A stretch of 64,000 bases of DNA from Sipunculus nudus. Lineage: Eukaryota; Annelida; Sipuncula; Golfingiida; Sipunculidae. The position numbers and the translations under genes were made by a program. The DNA lies in assembly GCA_026874595.1 (NCBI GenBank), contig JAPPUL010000068.1, positions 1,253,001 through 1,317,000 of the forward strand, written 5' to 3'. The notes under the pieces are model-generated. The model searched no databases. It had not been told where the DNA came from and was given only the letters and a program-made list of their open reading frames with translations. How positions within the stretch are numbered: the first letter of the stretch is position 1; each line of letters opens with the position of its first letter. Shown here piece by piece: positions 16,691-26,184 of the stretch.

Positions 16691-18574
16691 ATGAAAAAGG
16701 CGTTAAAGCTTTTGTTGGTAATGATGGTATTCATGTTACCGGTAAGGACTTTGTTAAGTGTAGAGGGGCTTGGTTTTTTTAAAGGGGAGGTATCTAAGGC
16801 AAGTGATAATTTTGTATGGATAAAGACGGGACAAGGCAAGTCGGTAGAGGAGGGGGGCGTATTGTATATACATGATGTACAAACGGATGAAGTAAAGGCA
16901 ATAGTTAAGGTAGATAATATATTAACTCGATATGTACGCGGAGTGATAATAGCAAAGCGGGATGCTGGAGTAGAGATAGAAGAAGGGGACAAGGTAAACA
17001 ATGTATATAGCTGGGATGCATATAGATATAGGATAGAACTTAATTATGTGCAAGGAGACAGGCGAGTGGTTGTGGTTGATGATTTAGTTATAGATAATAA
17101 ACTAAACATATTGGGAATAGATGGTGTTGAGCGGATGGTATTAGGTGAAGAAGTTAGTGTGCTGGAGATGGGAGTAGAAGGAGGGGAGTTAGGAGTAAAG
17201 GGATTAGTGCTTAGGGGAGGAGATAATTTAGAAGTATTGGGAGTAGACATAAAGGGCTTGAGCGGACTTGGTAAGAAGAAAGTATTATATGATGCTCGTA
17301 GAGAGAAGGTGCTTAAACTAGAAGAGGTTAAGGGAGGTAATAAAGATGGGCAGGAGGGGTATAGCCTATTTGATCGAGCTGATTTAGAAAGTATAAGGGT
17401 ATTGGAGCGAGTTGGCGGGGCAAAGACGTATTACAGGCATCGTAATTTGGTACCGAATCAAAATGCGGATGGCAGATATGAGGTTGAGTTTTTGTTTTCG
17501 GATTTAAGAGAAGTAGTAAACTCACTTGAGAGCAGGATAAAGGAGAATGAAGATGAGGAGGTATCAAAACGTTTGGCTCAAAAGATATTGGATAAAGATT
17601 CTCTTGCTATAGAGTGGATTGGGGTTGCAGGTAGTTTTAATGGTTGGGATGAGAGTAAGACATTGATGAAGCGGGAGGGTGATGTATACAAGGCGAGGGT
17701 GATATTAGAAGGAGGGGAGTATGAATATTATTATGTAATGAAGCTGTCTGGGGAGGAGAATTTGCTAATAGGCCTTCTTGATAACTATTCACATAGTGTA
17801 CGTAGGCTAAGCGAACTAGACATTAAGTTTTTGGATGAGGATGAAGATGTAGCTGAAGAAGAAGAGAAGGGAGGAGATAGAGGAGATAGTAAAGGATGGG
17901 ATGATTTAGATAAAGATATAAACCCTTATGAATATGTATTTGGCTATGAAGGATATGTGTCGGTTTTAGAAGTCCCAGGTTTTTATCTTGCAGATGATAT
18001 AAGTGAAGAGTCAGAGGTTAATAAAGCGGAGGTTTCACAAAAAGAGTCAGATGCACTTTCTAAAGGTGGAGAAGGAGGGATAGAAGAAAAAGAGGATGGA
18101 TTAAAAAGGGAGTTGTCCTATAATGCACAAGAGCTATTGCTTGAGGAGCAAAGATTAAAAGACAGACATGGCGGGGGGAGCATAACGCAAGTAGAGGGGG
18201 AGAATTATTATGCAGTAACGTTTGTATTTGATAGATTAAACATGGTGCCAATAGATATAAAGCAGAGGATAAATAATGAGGAGAGTAAAGCAAATCCGTC
18301 GTATGAGGAGATAGAACGCTTAAAGAGTTTGCTATCAGGTTATAAAGAGAGTGAAGTTGATGGAGTAACGCTTGTAGGGAGTTTTGGAGAACATAGTATG
18401 TATAGTGAAGTTGATGGGATATGGAAAGCAAAGCTATTCTTGCCATCAGGCAGACATCGTTATATGTTCAAGATATCGCAAAAGGATAAGGAATATGAGC
18501 TTTTTAATGCATTCACAGAAGAATCAGAAGGAGATGAAGAAGGGCGACTTATGAACATACTAGACCTAGACTAA
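16691..18574 (+). CDS. Secreted protein with two glycogen-binding (AMPK/CBM48-like) E-set domains
   Basis: 627 residues. An N-terminal signal peptide (MKKALKLLLVMMVFMLPVRT) is followed by a beta-rich region. Residues about 315-360 contain VAGSFNGWDESKTLMKREGD and a Tyr-rich strand, the hallmark of AMPK-beta/CBM48 starch- or glycogen-binding folds. A second copy (about 555-605) reads TLVGSFGEHSMYSEVDGIW and ends in RYMFKISQ. Acidic Glu/Asp/Lys-rich linkers separate the domains. In the second copy the aromatic W of FNGW is absent, so its sugar binding may be lost. GAGGAG precedes the ATG. Probably periplasmic or surface exposed; ligand unknown. Confidence 0.72.
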   Translation: MKKALKLLLVMMVFMLPVRTLLSVEGLGFFKGEVSKASDNFVWIKTGQGKSVEEGGVLYIHDVQTDEVKAIVKVDNILTRYVRGVIIAKRDAGVEIEEGDKVNNVYSWDAYRYRIELNYVQGDRRVVVVDDLVIDNKLNILGIDGVERMVLGEEVSVLEMGVEGGELGVKGLVLRGGDNLEVLGVDIKGLSGLGKKKVLYDARREKVLKLEEVKGGNKDGQEGYSLFDRADLESIRVLERVGGAKTYYRHRNLVPNQNADGRYEVEFLFSDLREVVNSLESRIKENEDEEVSKRLAQKILDKDSLAIEWIGVAGSFNGWDESKTLMKREGDVYKARVILEGGEYEYYYVMKLSGEENLLIGLLDNYSHSVRRLSELDIKFLDEDEDVAEEEEKGGDRGDSKGWDDLDKDINPYEYVFGYEGYVSVLEVPGFYLADDISEESEVNKAEVSQKESDALSKGGEGGIEEKEDGLKRELSYNAQELLLEEQRLKDRHGGGSITQVEGENYYAVTFVFDRLNMVPIDIKQRINNEESKANPSYEEIERLKSLLSGYKESEVDGVTLVGSFGEHSMYSEVDGIWKAKLFLPSGRHRYMFKISQKDKEYELFNAFTEESEGDEEGRLMNILDLD

Positions 18575-18588
18575 GACAAAGCACTGCC

Positions 18589-18625
18589 CTTAAGCAATAC
18601 AAAGACAGTCTTAGCCTTGCTTAAG
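18589..18625. terminator. Inverted repeat between convergent genes
   Basis: CTTAAGCAA and TTGCTTAAG form a perfect 9-bp stem around a 19-base loop, just 3' of the glycogen-binding-domain gene and 3' of rlpA on the other strand. No U-run follows, so termination is only likely. Confidence 0.4.
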
Positions 18626-18684
18626 AGAGTGTTTCAAAAGAAGCTTTCAAAAGAAAGAATTAAAGAATTAAAGAAAAGAGGGAA

Positions 18685-19488
18685 TTAAAGAAAAAGGATA
18701 ATAGCCTCAATGCCTCTAGAAAGGACTTTATTTTTGATACGAGAGGCTTTTTTATAGTCGTTATAAGTATCCTTAGAAAGGACTCGATAGATAGGTTTTT
18801 TCTTATTGTAAAAGAGCACGACAATGGACTTCATGCCGTGAGCATTTATTATTTTTTGTTTAACTACAGCTGATTTCATAGAAGAGAAGGCTCCAAACTG
18901 GATTTTCATAATCTCTTTTTTTGTTTTATTAACTTTCTCTTTATATGCTCTTGTTTTATATGCTCTTGTTTTGTTGTTGTGCTTATAACTATAGTTCTTA
19001 TTAATTTTAGCATTAGCTCTAATATGGTTTTCGGAGAGGTTGCCAATGTTTTGAGAATTAAGTTTTACAATATTGTATTGCTCTTTAGATACTAATTCAA
19101 GTGTGACATGAGCAATACCCTTATTTAAAAACCCAAGTAAAGCAGCCGCATTTTTAGAAAGGTCAATAATGCGATCTTTAATAAATGGCCCCCTATCATT
19201 AATCCTGACGACAATGGACTTATTGTTTTGCGTGTTGGAAACTTTAACGAGCGTGCCAAAAGGCAAAGTTTTATGAGCAGCAGTTAAAGCATACATATCA
19301 TACATCTCGCCATTAGCAGTAGTTTTGCCATGGAACTTAGGGCCATACCAAGAAGCAAATCCTTTTGTTTGGAAAGGTTTTTCTACTGAGTAGAGTTTTT
19401 GCATAGAAGCAGTTATTGAAATAAAGAGCAAAGCAGATGCTAAGCTAGCTAAAGTTTTAAATTGTTTTGTCATATATTTTTTTGTCAT
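18685..19488 (-). CDS. rlpA: RlpA-like septal/cell-wall protein with DPBB and SPOR domains
   Basis: 267 residues from ATG 19488. The first in-frame ATG (19500) is part of TGAGGA, the ribosome binding site for 19488. A signal segment ([16 protein letters not shown]) is followed by the double-psi beta-barrel domain: [34 protein letters not shown] and VRINDRGPF. The latter holds the conserved Asp of RlpA lytic transglycosylases. A basic linker contains a 15-bp duplication (TRAYK twice, 18941-18970). The end is a SPOR domain ([12 protein letters not shown]...) that binds denuded peptidoglycan at septa. It likely acts on the cell wall at division sites; no lipobox Cys is seen. Confidence 0.9.
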   Translation of the reverse strand: MTKKYMTKQFKTLASLASALLFISITASMQKLYSVEKPFQTKGFASWYGPKFHGKTTANGEMYDMYALTAAHKTLPFGTLVKVSNTQNNKSIVVRINDRGPFIKDRIIDLSKNAAALLGFLNKGIAHVTLELVSKEQYNIVKLNSQNIGNLSENHIRANAKINKNYSYKHNNKTRAYKTRAYKEKVNKTKKEIMKIQFGAFSSMKSAVVKQKIINAHGMKSIVVLFYNKKKPIYRVLSKDTYNDYKKASRIKNKVLSRGIEAIILFL

Positions 19489-19681
19489 AGCGTTCCTCAT
19501 AAAGAAGTTAATCTTTTTAAATTGTGTATAAAGTATCGTTTTTTGAATAAGTAGAATTAATTAGGACTAGTAAAAAAATATGAAGTTGTCAAAATGTATA
19601 AAATTGTCATTATTAATTATTAGCTATGAGGAAGTATATCAAAAAGAGTATAGGGCTTAGGATAAAGGGGTAATATAGATT

Positions 19682-20686
19682 ATGAGACAAGAAAAGAGAG
19701 TATGTATAGTGGGAGCAAGCGGGGCAGTAGGGCATGAGATGATAAAAGTTCTTGAACGTCGAGCTTTTCCGATAAGCGAGTTAAAGCTATTGGGTTCAAA
19801 GAGGTCTTTAGGCAAGGAGCTTGAGTATAAAGGGGAGGTAATAGAAGTAAAGGAGCTTTCTAAGGATTCGTTTAATGGTGTTGACATAGTTTTATTTAGC
19901 GCAAGCAGCGAAGTGTCAAAAGAATATAGTAAATATGCACTTGAGAGTGGGGCGGTGATGATAGATAATAGTTCAGCATATAGAATGGCTGAGGATGTCC
20001 CTTTGGTAATACCGGAGATAAACAAAGAAGAGATAATTAAACACAAAGGGATAATAGCAAATCCGAACTGCAGTACAATAATATTGTTAATGGGGATATA
20101 TCCTATACATAAACTATCTAAGGTGAAGCGAATAATATGTTCAACTTACCAATCAGCAAGCGGAGCGGGAGCCCGAGCAATGGATGAGTTAGTAAAGCAG
20201 ACAAAGGAATTGCTTGGGGGAGCAGATGAGGTTAAAAGCAAGATATTCCCACATAGGATAGCGTTTAATTTATTTTCGCATGACACAAAGATAGATGAGA
20301 GAGGATGTAATGTAGAAGAGCGTAAAATGATAAACGAGTCTCGCAAGATATTAAAGTATCCGAAACTAAAGCTAGGAGTAACATGCATACGCGTCCCGAT
20401 ATTGCGAGCCCATTGCGAATCGGTTAGCCTAGAGTTAGAAGATAATGTATCACTTGAAGCGATACGGGATTCCTTTATTAAGTTTTCAGGAGTTAAGCTA
20501 GTTGACGATAGAGAAAGGAATCATTTTCCGATGCCGCTTGAATCGAGCGAGAGTTACGATGTACTAGTAGGACGATTAAGGGAAGAAGAAGCGCTTGAGA
20601 AGGGAGTATCCTTATTCATATCAGGAGATCAGCTTTTAAAGGGAGCAGCCTTAAACGCGGTACAAATAGCAGAGCATTTGGTTTAG
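19682..20686 (+). CDS. asd: Aspartate-semialdehyde dehydrogenase
   Basis: 334 residues, normal length. It reduces aspartyl phosphate to aspartate semialdehyde, the branch point to lysine/diaminopimelate, threonine and methionine. NADP-binding GASGAVG near the N-terminus, NPNCST with the acylated Cys near residue 130, QSASGAGARAMDEL, and the catalytic HCESV near the C-terminal half are all present. Diaminopimelate for peptidoglycan is the likely main demand. It is followed at 68 bp by tyrS on the same strand, so cotranscription is likely. Confidence 0.96.
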   Translation: MRQEKRVCIVGASGAVGHEMIKVLERRAFPISELKLLGSKRSLGKELEYKGEVIEVKELSKDSFNGVDIVLFSASSEVSKEYSKYALESGAVMIDNSSAYRMAEDVPLVIPEINKEEIIKHKGIIANPNCSTIILLMGIYPIHKLSKVKRIICSTYQSASGAGARAMDELVKQTKELLGGADEVKSKIFPHRIAFNLFSHDTKIDERGCNVEERKMINESRKILKYPKLKLGVTCIRVPILRAHCESVSLELEDNVSLEAIRDSFIKFSGVKLVDDRERNHFPMPLESSESYDVLVGRLREEEALEKGVSLFISGDQLLKGAALNAVQIAEHLV

Positions 20687-20754
20687 ATGTTTTAGTATTT
20701 ATTAAAGTTAAAAAAGAATAAGGTAAATAAGGTAAAATAAGGTAAAAGAGGATT

Positions 20755-21987
20755 GTGAAAAGTACAAGACTAGAAGAAGAGCTAAAGATACTAAAATCGG
20801 GGACAGTAGAGGTATTGCCGGAGGGGCTTTTAGAGTTAAAGCTAAAGGAGAGTTATAAGAGCAACAAGCCCTTGAAAGTAAAGCTTGGAGCAGATCCGAG
20901 TGCACCGGATTTGCATTTAGGCCACACAGTGGTATTGCGAAAGCTAAGAGAGTTTCAAGACTTAGGACATAAAGTAATATTCATAATAGGAGATTTCACG
21001 GCGATGATAGGGGACCCGACAGGAAAAACAAAGACCCGCAAACCCTTAAGTAGAGAAGAGATTGAAAGGAACGCAAAAACGTATAAGGATCAGATATATA
21101 AAGTACTAGATGAGAGCAAAACGGAAGTAGTATATAATTCTAGTTGGAATAAGAGACTTTGTTTTGAAGAAGTTTTGGGGTTAACAAATCATGTAACGGT
21201 TGCGAGATTGCTTGAGCGAGATGATTTTAGCAAACGCTATAAAGAAGGAGAGAGTATAACGCTGACGGAATTTATGTATACAATAGTTCAAGCCTACGAT
21301 TCAGTAAAGACAAGATGCGATATAGAGCTTGGGGGAACGGATCAGAAGTTTAATTTACTAATGGGCAGACAATTCCAAAAGGATCTTGGAGTAAGTACGG
21401 AAGGACAAATATGTATAACGATGCCGATATTGGAGGGGCTTGATGGACATAATAAGATGAGTAAGAGTCTAAATAATTATGTAGGGCTTTATGAGGGTCC
21501 GACTGAAATGTATGGTAAGCTTATGTCGCTACCGGACACATTGATAATGAAGTATTTGAGATTGCTAACAGATTTGAGGGAGGAAGAAGTATTAAAGTAC
21601 GAGCAGCAGCAGCTATCGGGTAGGAATCCGAGGGAATTAAAAGCGCTTCTTGCAAATTCTTTAGTAAGGATGTATTATAATGAGGAAGTAGCAAAAGAGG
21701 CGGGAGCTAGTTTTGACAAAGTATTCCGGGACAAAGGATTACCTAAGGAGATAGCAAGTTATAGTTTGGAAGGCTTAGGTGAGGAGATATGGGTAGTTAA
21801 GTTGATGCAAGAAAGTGGGCTTGTGCAAAGCAGTAGTGAATGCCGTAGATTAATAAGGGGAGGGGGTGTTAGTCTTAATGGAGAGAAGGTATTGGATGAG
21901 AATCATAAGATAAAAGTAAAAGATATAGAGGACAAGGGAATGGTGTTGAAGGTAGGCAGGCGTCGTTTTGTACGAGTTTTGAAATAA
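20755..21987 (+). CDS. tyrS: Tyrosyl-tRNA synthetase
   Basis: 410 residues, GTG start preceded by AAAGAGGATT. Class I signature PDLHLGHTVVL (HIGH) and KMSKS in NKMSKSLNNYV are both intact, with the Tyr-binding region YDSVKTRCDIELGGTDQKFN between them. The C-terminal ~70 residues form an S4-type RNA-binding domain (CRRLIRGGGVSLNGEKV). Three near-copies of AAATAAGGTA lie in the leader at 20722-20750. The gene is followed by uvrA after 17 bp. Confidence 0.97.
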   Translation: MKSTRLEEELKILKSGTVEVLPEGLLELKLKESYKSNKPLKVKLGADPSAPDLHLGHTVVLRKLREFQDLGHKVIFIIGDFTAMIGDPTGKTKTRKPLSREEIERNAKTYKDQIYKVLDESKTEVVYNSSWNKRLCFEEVLGLTNHVTVARLLERDDFSKRYKEGESITLTEFMYTIVQAYDSVKTRCDIELGGTDQKFNLLMGRQFQKDLGVSTEGQICITMPILEGLDGHNKMSKSLNNYVGLYEGPTEMYGKLMSLPDTLIMKYLRLLTDLREEEVLKYEQQQLSGRNPRELKALLANSLVRMYYNEEVAKEAGASFDKVFRDKGLPKEIASYSLEGLGEEIWVVKLMQESGLVQSSSECRRLIRGGGVSLNGEKVLDENHKIKVKDIEDKGMVLKVGRRRFVRVLK

Positions 21988-22004
21988 TTTAAAAAGAGTA
22001 TCTA

Positions 22005-24914
22005 ATGAGAATAGAAGATATAGTAGTTCGTGGGGCTCGGGAACATAATTTAAAGGGAATAGATATAAATCTGCCAAGAGATAAATTTATAGTGCTAACA
22101 GGAGTATCTGGTTCAGGGAAGTCGTCGCTTGCGTTTGACACAATATACGCAGAAGGGCAAAGGCGGTACGTGGAATCGCTTAGTGCCTATGCAAGACAGT
22201 TTTTGGGACAAATGGAAAAGCCAGATGTTGATTATATAGAAGGTCTATCGCCGGCGATTTCAATAGAGCAAAAAACGACACACAGAAACCCAAGGAGTAC
22301 AGTAGGCACGGTAACGGAGATATACGATTATTTACGGTTGCTCTATGCTCGTTGTGGGAGAGCGTATTGCCCGAAGTGTGGACTTGAGGTAGAAAAACAA
22401 AGCGTAGATAGAATAGTAGAATCTATATATAAACTTCCGGAAGGGACAAAACTAATGCTTTTGTCGCCGGTGGTACGCGGACGTAAGGGTAGTTATAAGA
22501 AGGAGCTTGAAAACATAAGGCAAGGAGGTTTTGTACGTGTACGAATAGATGGTAAGCTATTGGAGCTTGAAGATGAGATAAAACTTGATAAGAACAAAAA
22601 GCATGATATAGATATAATACTTGACAGGGTAGTAATCCGGGATATAGGAGATGATGATTTACGGGAACGGATAACAGAAGGAGTTGAGAGTGGACTTGAG
22701 ATATCGGGAGGACTTTTAACAATAAGCTATAAGGATGTGGGAGGAGGTAAGGAGGGGGGTGATAGTTTAGAGAAGGTTTTTTCGGAGCATCTTGCATGTG
22801 CCGGATGTGATATTAGTTTTCCTGAGCTTGAGCCTCGAACATTTTCGTTTAACTCGCCCCAAGGAGCGTGTATAGAATGTAAGGGATTGGGAGAGAATAT
22901 AGAGTTTAGCGAGGATTTGGTACTTCCGGATAAAAGCAAGTCGATATTGGAAGGAGGCATAGCCCCAATACGTAATGTAGGGGGTTCGGCTTGGTATGCA
23001 CTACAGTTTAAAAGTTTGTCAAAGCACTACAAGTTTTCGTTGACGAGTCCGTTAAATGAGCTTGGCGAAGAGGTATTAAAGACGTTGTTATACGGGAGTG
23101 GAGATGAGGAGCTTTTGTTTCGCTATATGAGTAAAGATGGAAAGAATGAGTATATGCGAAAGAGTCATTTTGAAGGTATAATCCCGATGTTAGGAAGGCG
23201 TTATAGCGAGACGACAAGCGAGAGTGCAAAGAGGTTTTATGAAGGGTTCATGCGGAATGTAGAATGCTCAAGGTGTTGCGGAAAGAGGTTAAAAGACGAG
23301 GTATTAGGCGTAAAGGTGGAGGGTCTTTCTATAATGGACTTTACGTATTTATCGATAGAGAAGGCATTAGAGTTTGTAGAAGGGTTAGAACTTAGCGGAC
23401 AGAGGGCACAGATAGCAAATAGCATATTAAAGGAGCTAAGGTCTCGGTTATTATTTTTAAAGGACGTAGGGCTTGGGTATTTAACTTTATCTAGGAAAGC
23501 GGGTACATTATCCGGGGGTGAGATGCAGCGGATACGACTTGCAACGCAGATAGGCTCTCAGCTTGTGGGAGTATTGTATGTATTAGACGAACCAAGCATA
23601 GGCTTACATCAAAAAGACAATCAAAAGCTAATAGAGACATTAAAAAAGCTAAAGGATTTGGGTAACACACTGCTCGTGGTAGAACATGATGCACACACAA
23701 TACTAAGCGCAGATTATGTAGTTGATCTTGGTCCTGGAGCGGGATTAGAAGGAGGAGAGGTTACAGCGGAGGGGACATCAGAAGATATAAAGTCGTCAAA
23801 AGAGTCTCTTACGGGAGATTATTTGAGTGGGAGAAAGCGAATTGAGCTAGAAGAGAGGAAGCGTATAAAAAACGGGCATGCGATTGTACTTAAGGGCTGT
23901 AGCGCTAATAATCTAAAGGGAGTAGACGTAAGATTCCCGTTATCAAAGTTCATAGTGGTTACAGGGGTATCGGGTTCAGGTAAGAGTACTTTGATAAACC
24001 ATACATTGTATCCAGCCTTAAAGCGAGTGGTTATGGGGGAAGTAGTAAACGGAGGCTTATTGGAAGGGGGAGGATATAATGAGGGCGGATATAAAAGTAT
24101 AGAGGGCATAGAAAATATAGATAAAGTGATATCAATAGATCAATCTCCGATAGGAAGGACGACAAGAAGTAACCCAGCAACCTACACAGGCTTATTTACA
24201 CCGATACGCGAATTATTTTCGATGTTAAATGAGTCAAAAGCGAAGGGATATAAGATGGGTCGATTTAGCTTTAATGTAAAAGGTGGCCGTTGCCAGACAT
24301 GCGGGGGGTATGGCACAAGAAAGATAGAGATGCACTTTCTAGCGGACGTATACGTAACCTGCGAACAATGTAAAGGCAAAAGATATAATAAAGAGACCCT
24401 ATCAATAAGATATAAAGGTAAAAACATAGCAGAAGTGCTAGATCTTACAATAGATCAAGCTTTTGAGCTATTCGAAAACATACCTGGAGTAAGGACGAAG
24501 CTAAAGACATTAAAACGGGTAGGGCTTGGGTATATGAAGCTAGGACAAAGCGCAACGACCTTAAGCGGAGGAGAAGCGCAACGAGTAAAGCTAGCAAGCG
24601 AGTTATCCAAGCGACATACAGGTAAAACATTTTATTTACTAGATGAGCCGACAACGGGCTTGCATTTTGATGATATAAAGAAGCTAGTAATAGTATTAAA
24701 CGAGTTGGTATCGAAGGGGAACACAGTTTTGGTGATAGAGCATAATATGGACGTAATAAAGCTTGCAGATCACATAATAGACTTAGGTCCTGAAGGAGGT
24801 GATGGGGGAGGAGAGATAGTATGCGAGGGTACGCCTTATGAGGTATCAAAGGTTAGGAGTTCGGCAACGGGTGAATATTTGTCACGCGAGTTTGAAAGGA
24901 TGTTATTGGCCTGA
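22005..24914 (+). CDS. uvrA: Excinuclease ABC subunit A
   Basis: 969 residues. This is the damage-recognising ATPase of nucleotide excision repair. The first ATPase half has Walker A GVSGSGKSSLAFDT and YVESLSAYARQFLGQM. Zinc-binding pairs include C-x2-C at CAGC and CIEC in the insertion, and the second half has GVSGSGKSTLI and the essential zinc module beginning CQTCGGYG and ending CEQCKGKRY. Signatures LSGGEMQRIRLA and LSGGEAQRVKLA and both Walker B motifs are intact. uvrB and uvrC are not in the window. Confidence 0.98.
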   Translation: MRIEDIVVRGAREHNLKGIDINLPRDKFIVLTGVSGSGKSSLAFDTIYAEGQRRYVESLSAYARQFLGQMEKPDVDYIEGLSPAISIEQKTTHRNPRSTVGTVTEIYDYLRLLYARCGRAYCPKCGLEVEKQSVDRIVESIYKLPEGTKLMLLSPVVRGRKGSYKKELENIRQGGFVRVRIDGKLLELEDEIKLDKNKKHDIDIILDRVVIRDIGDDDLRERITEGVESGLEISGGLLTISYKDVGGGKEGGDSLEKVFSEHLACAGCDISFPELEPRTFSFNSPQGACIECKGLGENIEFSEDLVLPDKSKSILEGGIAPIRNVGGSAWYALQFKSLSKHYKFSLTSPLNELGEEVLKTLLYGSGDEELLFRYMSKDGKNEYMRKSHFEGIIPMLGRRYSETTSESAKRFYEGFMRNVECSRCCGKRLKDEVLGVKVEGLSIMDFTYLSIEKALEFVEGLELSGQRAQIANSILKELRSRLLFLKDVGLGYLTLSRKAGTLSGGEMQRIRLATQIGSQLVGVLYVLDEPSIGLHQKDNQKLIETLKKLKDLGNTLLVVEHDAHTILSADYVVDLGPGAGLEGGEVTAEGTSEDIKSSKESLTGDYLSGRKRIELEERKRIKNGHAIVLKGCSANNLKGVDVRFPLSKFIVVTGVSGSGKSTLINHTLYPALKRVVMGEVVNGGLLEGGGYNEGGYKSIEGIENIDKVISIDQSPIGRTTRSNPATYTGLFTPIRELFSMLNESKAKGYKMGRFSFNVKGGRCQTCGGYGTRKIEMHFLADVYVTCEQCKGKRYNKETLSIRYKGKNIAEVLDLTIDQAFELFENIPGVRTKLKTLKRVGLGYMKLGQSATTLSGGEAQRVKLASELSKRHTGKTFYLLDEPTTGLHFDDIKKLVIVLNELVSKGNTVLVIEHNMDVIKLADHIIDLGPEGGDGGGEIVCEGTPYEVSKVRSSATGEYLSREFERMLLA

Positions 24915-25082
24915 AGGAGATTTAAGAGTTAAAAAAAAAAATGATGAAGAGAAAGTTATCTGAGTAAAAGATTTAAAAGATATTATATTTTTGCTATTAT
25001 ATTTTAAATAATCTTAAGATAAGTAAGAAGATTTATAGGAAAGAGTATAAGGGAAGAATATAAGGAATAGGAAAGAGAATAG

Positions 25083-25454
25083 ATGAATGCACTAGGGAAG
25101 CATCTTTTATGCGAGTTATTAGATTGTCAAGCGAGTCTAGATAACCTAGATTTCATAAGGTTAACGTTGGAGGGAGCAGCACGTCATGCAGAGGCAACAA
25201 TAGTAGACTCGGTGTTTCATAGTTTCAATCCTAAAGGGATAAGCGGGGTAGTGGTTATAGCAGAATCCCATATAGCAATACACAGCTGGCCAGAATATAG
25301 GTATGCGGCAGTGGATGTATTTACATGTGGAGATGCTGTTGATCCTAGGAAAGTGCTTAATTACATAAAGAAAGCGTTTTTAGCAAAAGCCACACATATA
25401 AATGAGATAGAGCGAGGGAATTTAATTAAGGGACAGATGGGGCTTAGTAGTTGA
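25083..25454 (+). CDS. speD: S-adenosylmethionine decarboxylase proenzyme
   Basis: 123 residues, the class 1b (Thermotoga/Bacillus-like) size. It makes decarboxylated AdoMet, the aminopropyl donor for spermidine synthase. The self-cleavage site is Glu61-Ser62 in VIAESHIAIHSWPEY, where Ser becomes the pyruvoyl group; the catalytic His and the conserved FTCG Cys follow. First gene of the polyamine block, with pdaD and speE after it on the same strand, spaced by 139 and 75 bp. Confidence 0.96.
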   Translation: MNALGKHLLCELLDCQASLDNLDFIRLTLEGAARHAEATIVDSVFHSFNPKGISGVVVIAESHIAIHSWPEYRYAAVDVFTCGDAVDPRKVLNYIKKAFLAKATHINEIERGNLIKGQMGLSS

Positions 25455-25593
25455 ATGAGCTTTAGATAAGTTTTAGAATGGTTTTAATTTAAGAAGCAAG
25501 AATATTTAAAGAAGAAAGAATCATACCAGAGCAAAAAACCATAATAGAAATAAAGAAATAAATAAAGAAATAAATAAAAAACAGAGGGAAGTA

Positions 25594-26109
25594 TTGCCAA
25601 AAAAGGGTGTAGGAAATGAAAAAGCAAGTAAATACTTATTAGTATCAGGAGTAGGTGATGGGAGTACAAAGCTTACCGCATTTGACAAAGCGCTATTATC
25701 AGCAGGGGTAGGGAATATGAATTTATTAAGAGTAACAAGTATATTGCCTCCGTATTCCAAAAGGGTTTCAAAGGAAGATGTAGCACTTGGCGATGGGAGT
25801 TTATTAACGCTAGCCTACGCAAGTGTATCGAGTGAGAAACGTGGTGCGGTGCTGTTATCTGGGGTAGGGGTTGGTATTCCGGAAGATATAAAACAGCCGG
25901 GAGTAATAATGGAGCATACGCTATTGTTGAATGAGGGAAGATTTAAAATTAAGGATGAGGAGCAACGTCTTAGGAGAGAGCTTGAGCTTATGGTAGAGGA
26001 GGCATTTATGGCACGAGGTTATAGCTTGGGGTCAAAAGAATACGCAACGAGTACTCATGTGGTAGAGGAAGTGGGCTGTAGTTTTGCGGGAGTAGTATTA
26101 TGGGTTTGA
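25594..26109 (+). CDS. pdaD: Pyruvoyl-dependent arginine decarboxylase
   Basis: 171 residues, TTG start with GAGGG five bases upstream. The family converts arginine to agmatine using a self-generated pyruvoyl group. The processing region reads NLLRVTSILPP: the Ser that becomes pyruvoyl is present (Ser49), but the residue before it is Thr rather than the Ser of the Methanocaldococcus enzyme. GVGIPEDIKQPGVIMEH and the late SLGSKEYATSTHVVEEVGCSFAGV strand are typical of the fold. Between speD and speE it supplies the first step of an arginine-agmatine-putrescine-spermidine route, completed by the agmatinase at 32006-32839. Confidence 0.92.
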   Translation: MPKKGVGNEKASKYLLVSGVGDGSTKLTAFDKALLSAGVGNMNLLRVTSILPPYSKRVSKEDVALGDGSLLTLAYASVSSEKRGAVLLSGVGVGIPEDIKQPGVIMEHTLLLNEGRFKIKDEEQRLRRELELMVEEAFMARGYSLGSKEYATSTHVVEEVGCSFAGVVLWV

Positions 26110-26184
26110 GAATATAGAGAATATGAATATAGAGAATATAAAGAATATAGTTTATGCTAAAGAGCGAAAGGATAGAGAAAGGAT

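Noticed and set aside
22423-24849. Antisense open frames opposite uvrA
   Set aside because: They are shadows of a well-conserved purine-rich coding strand with no independent signals.
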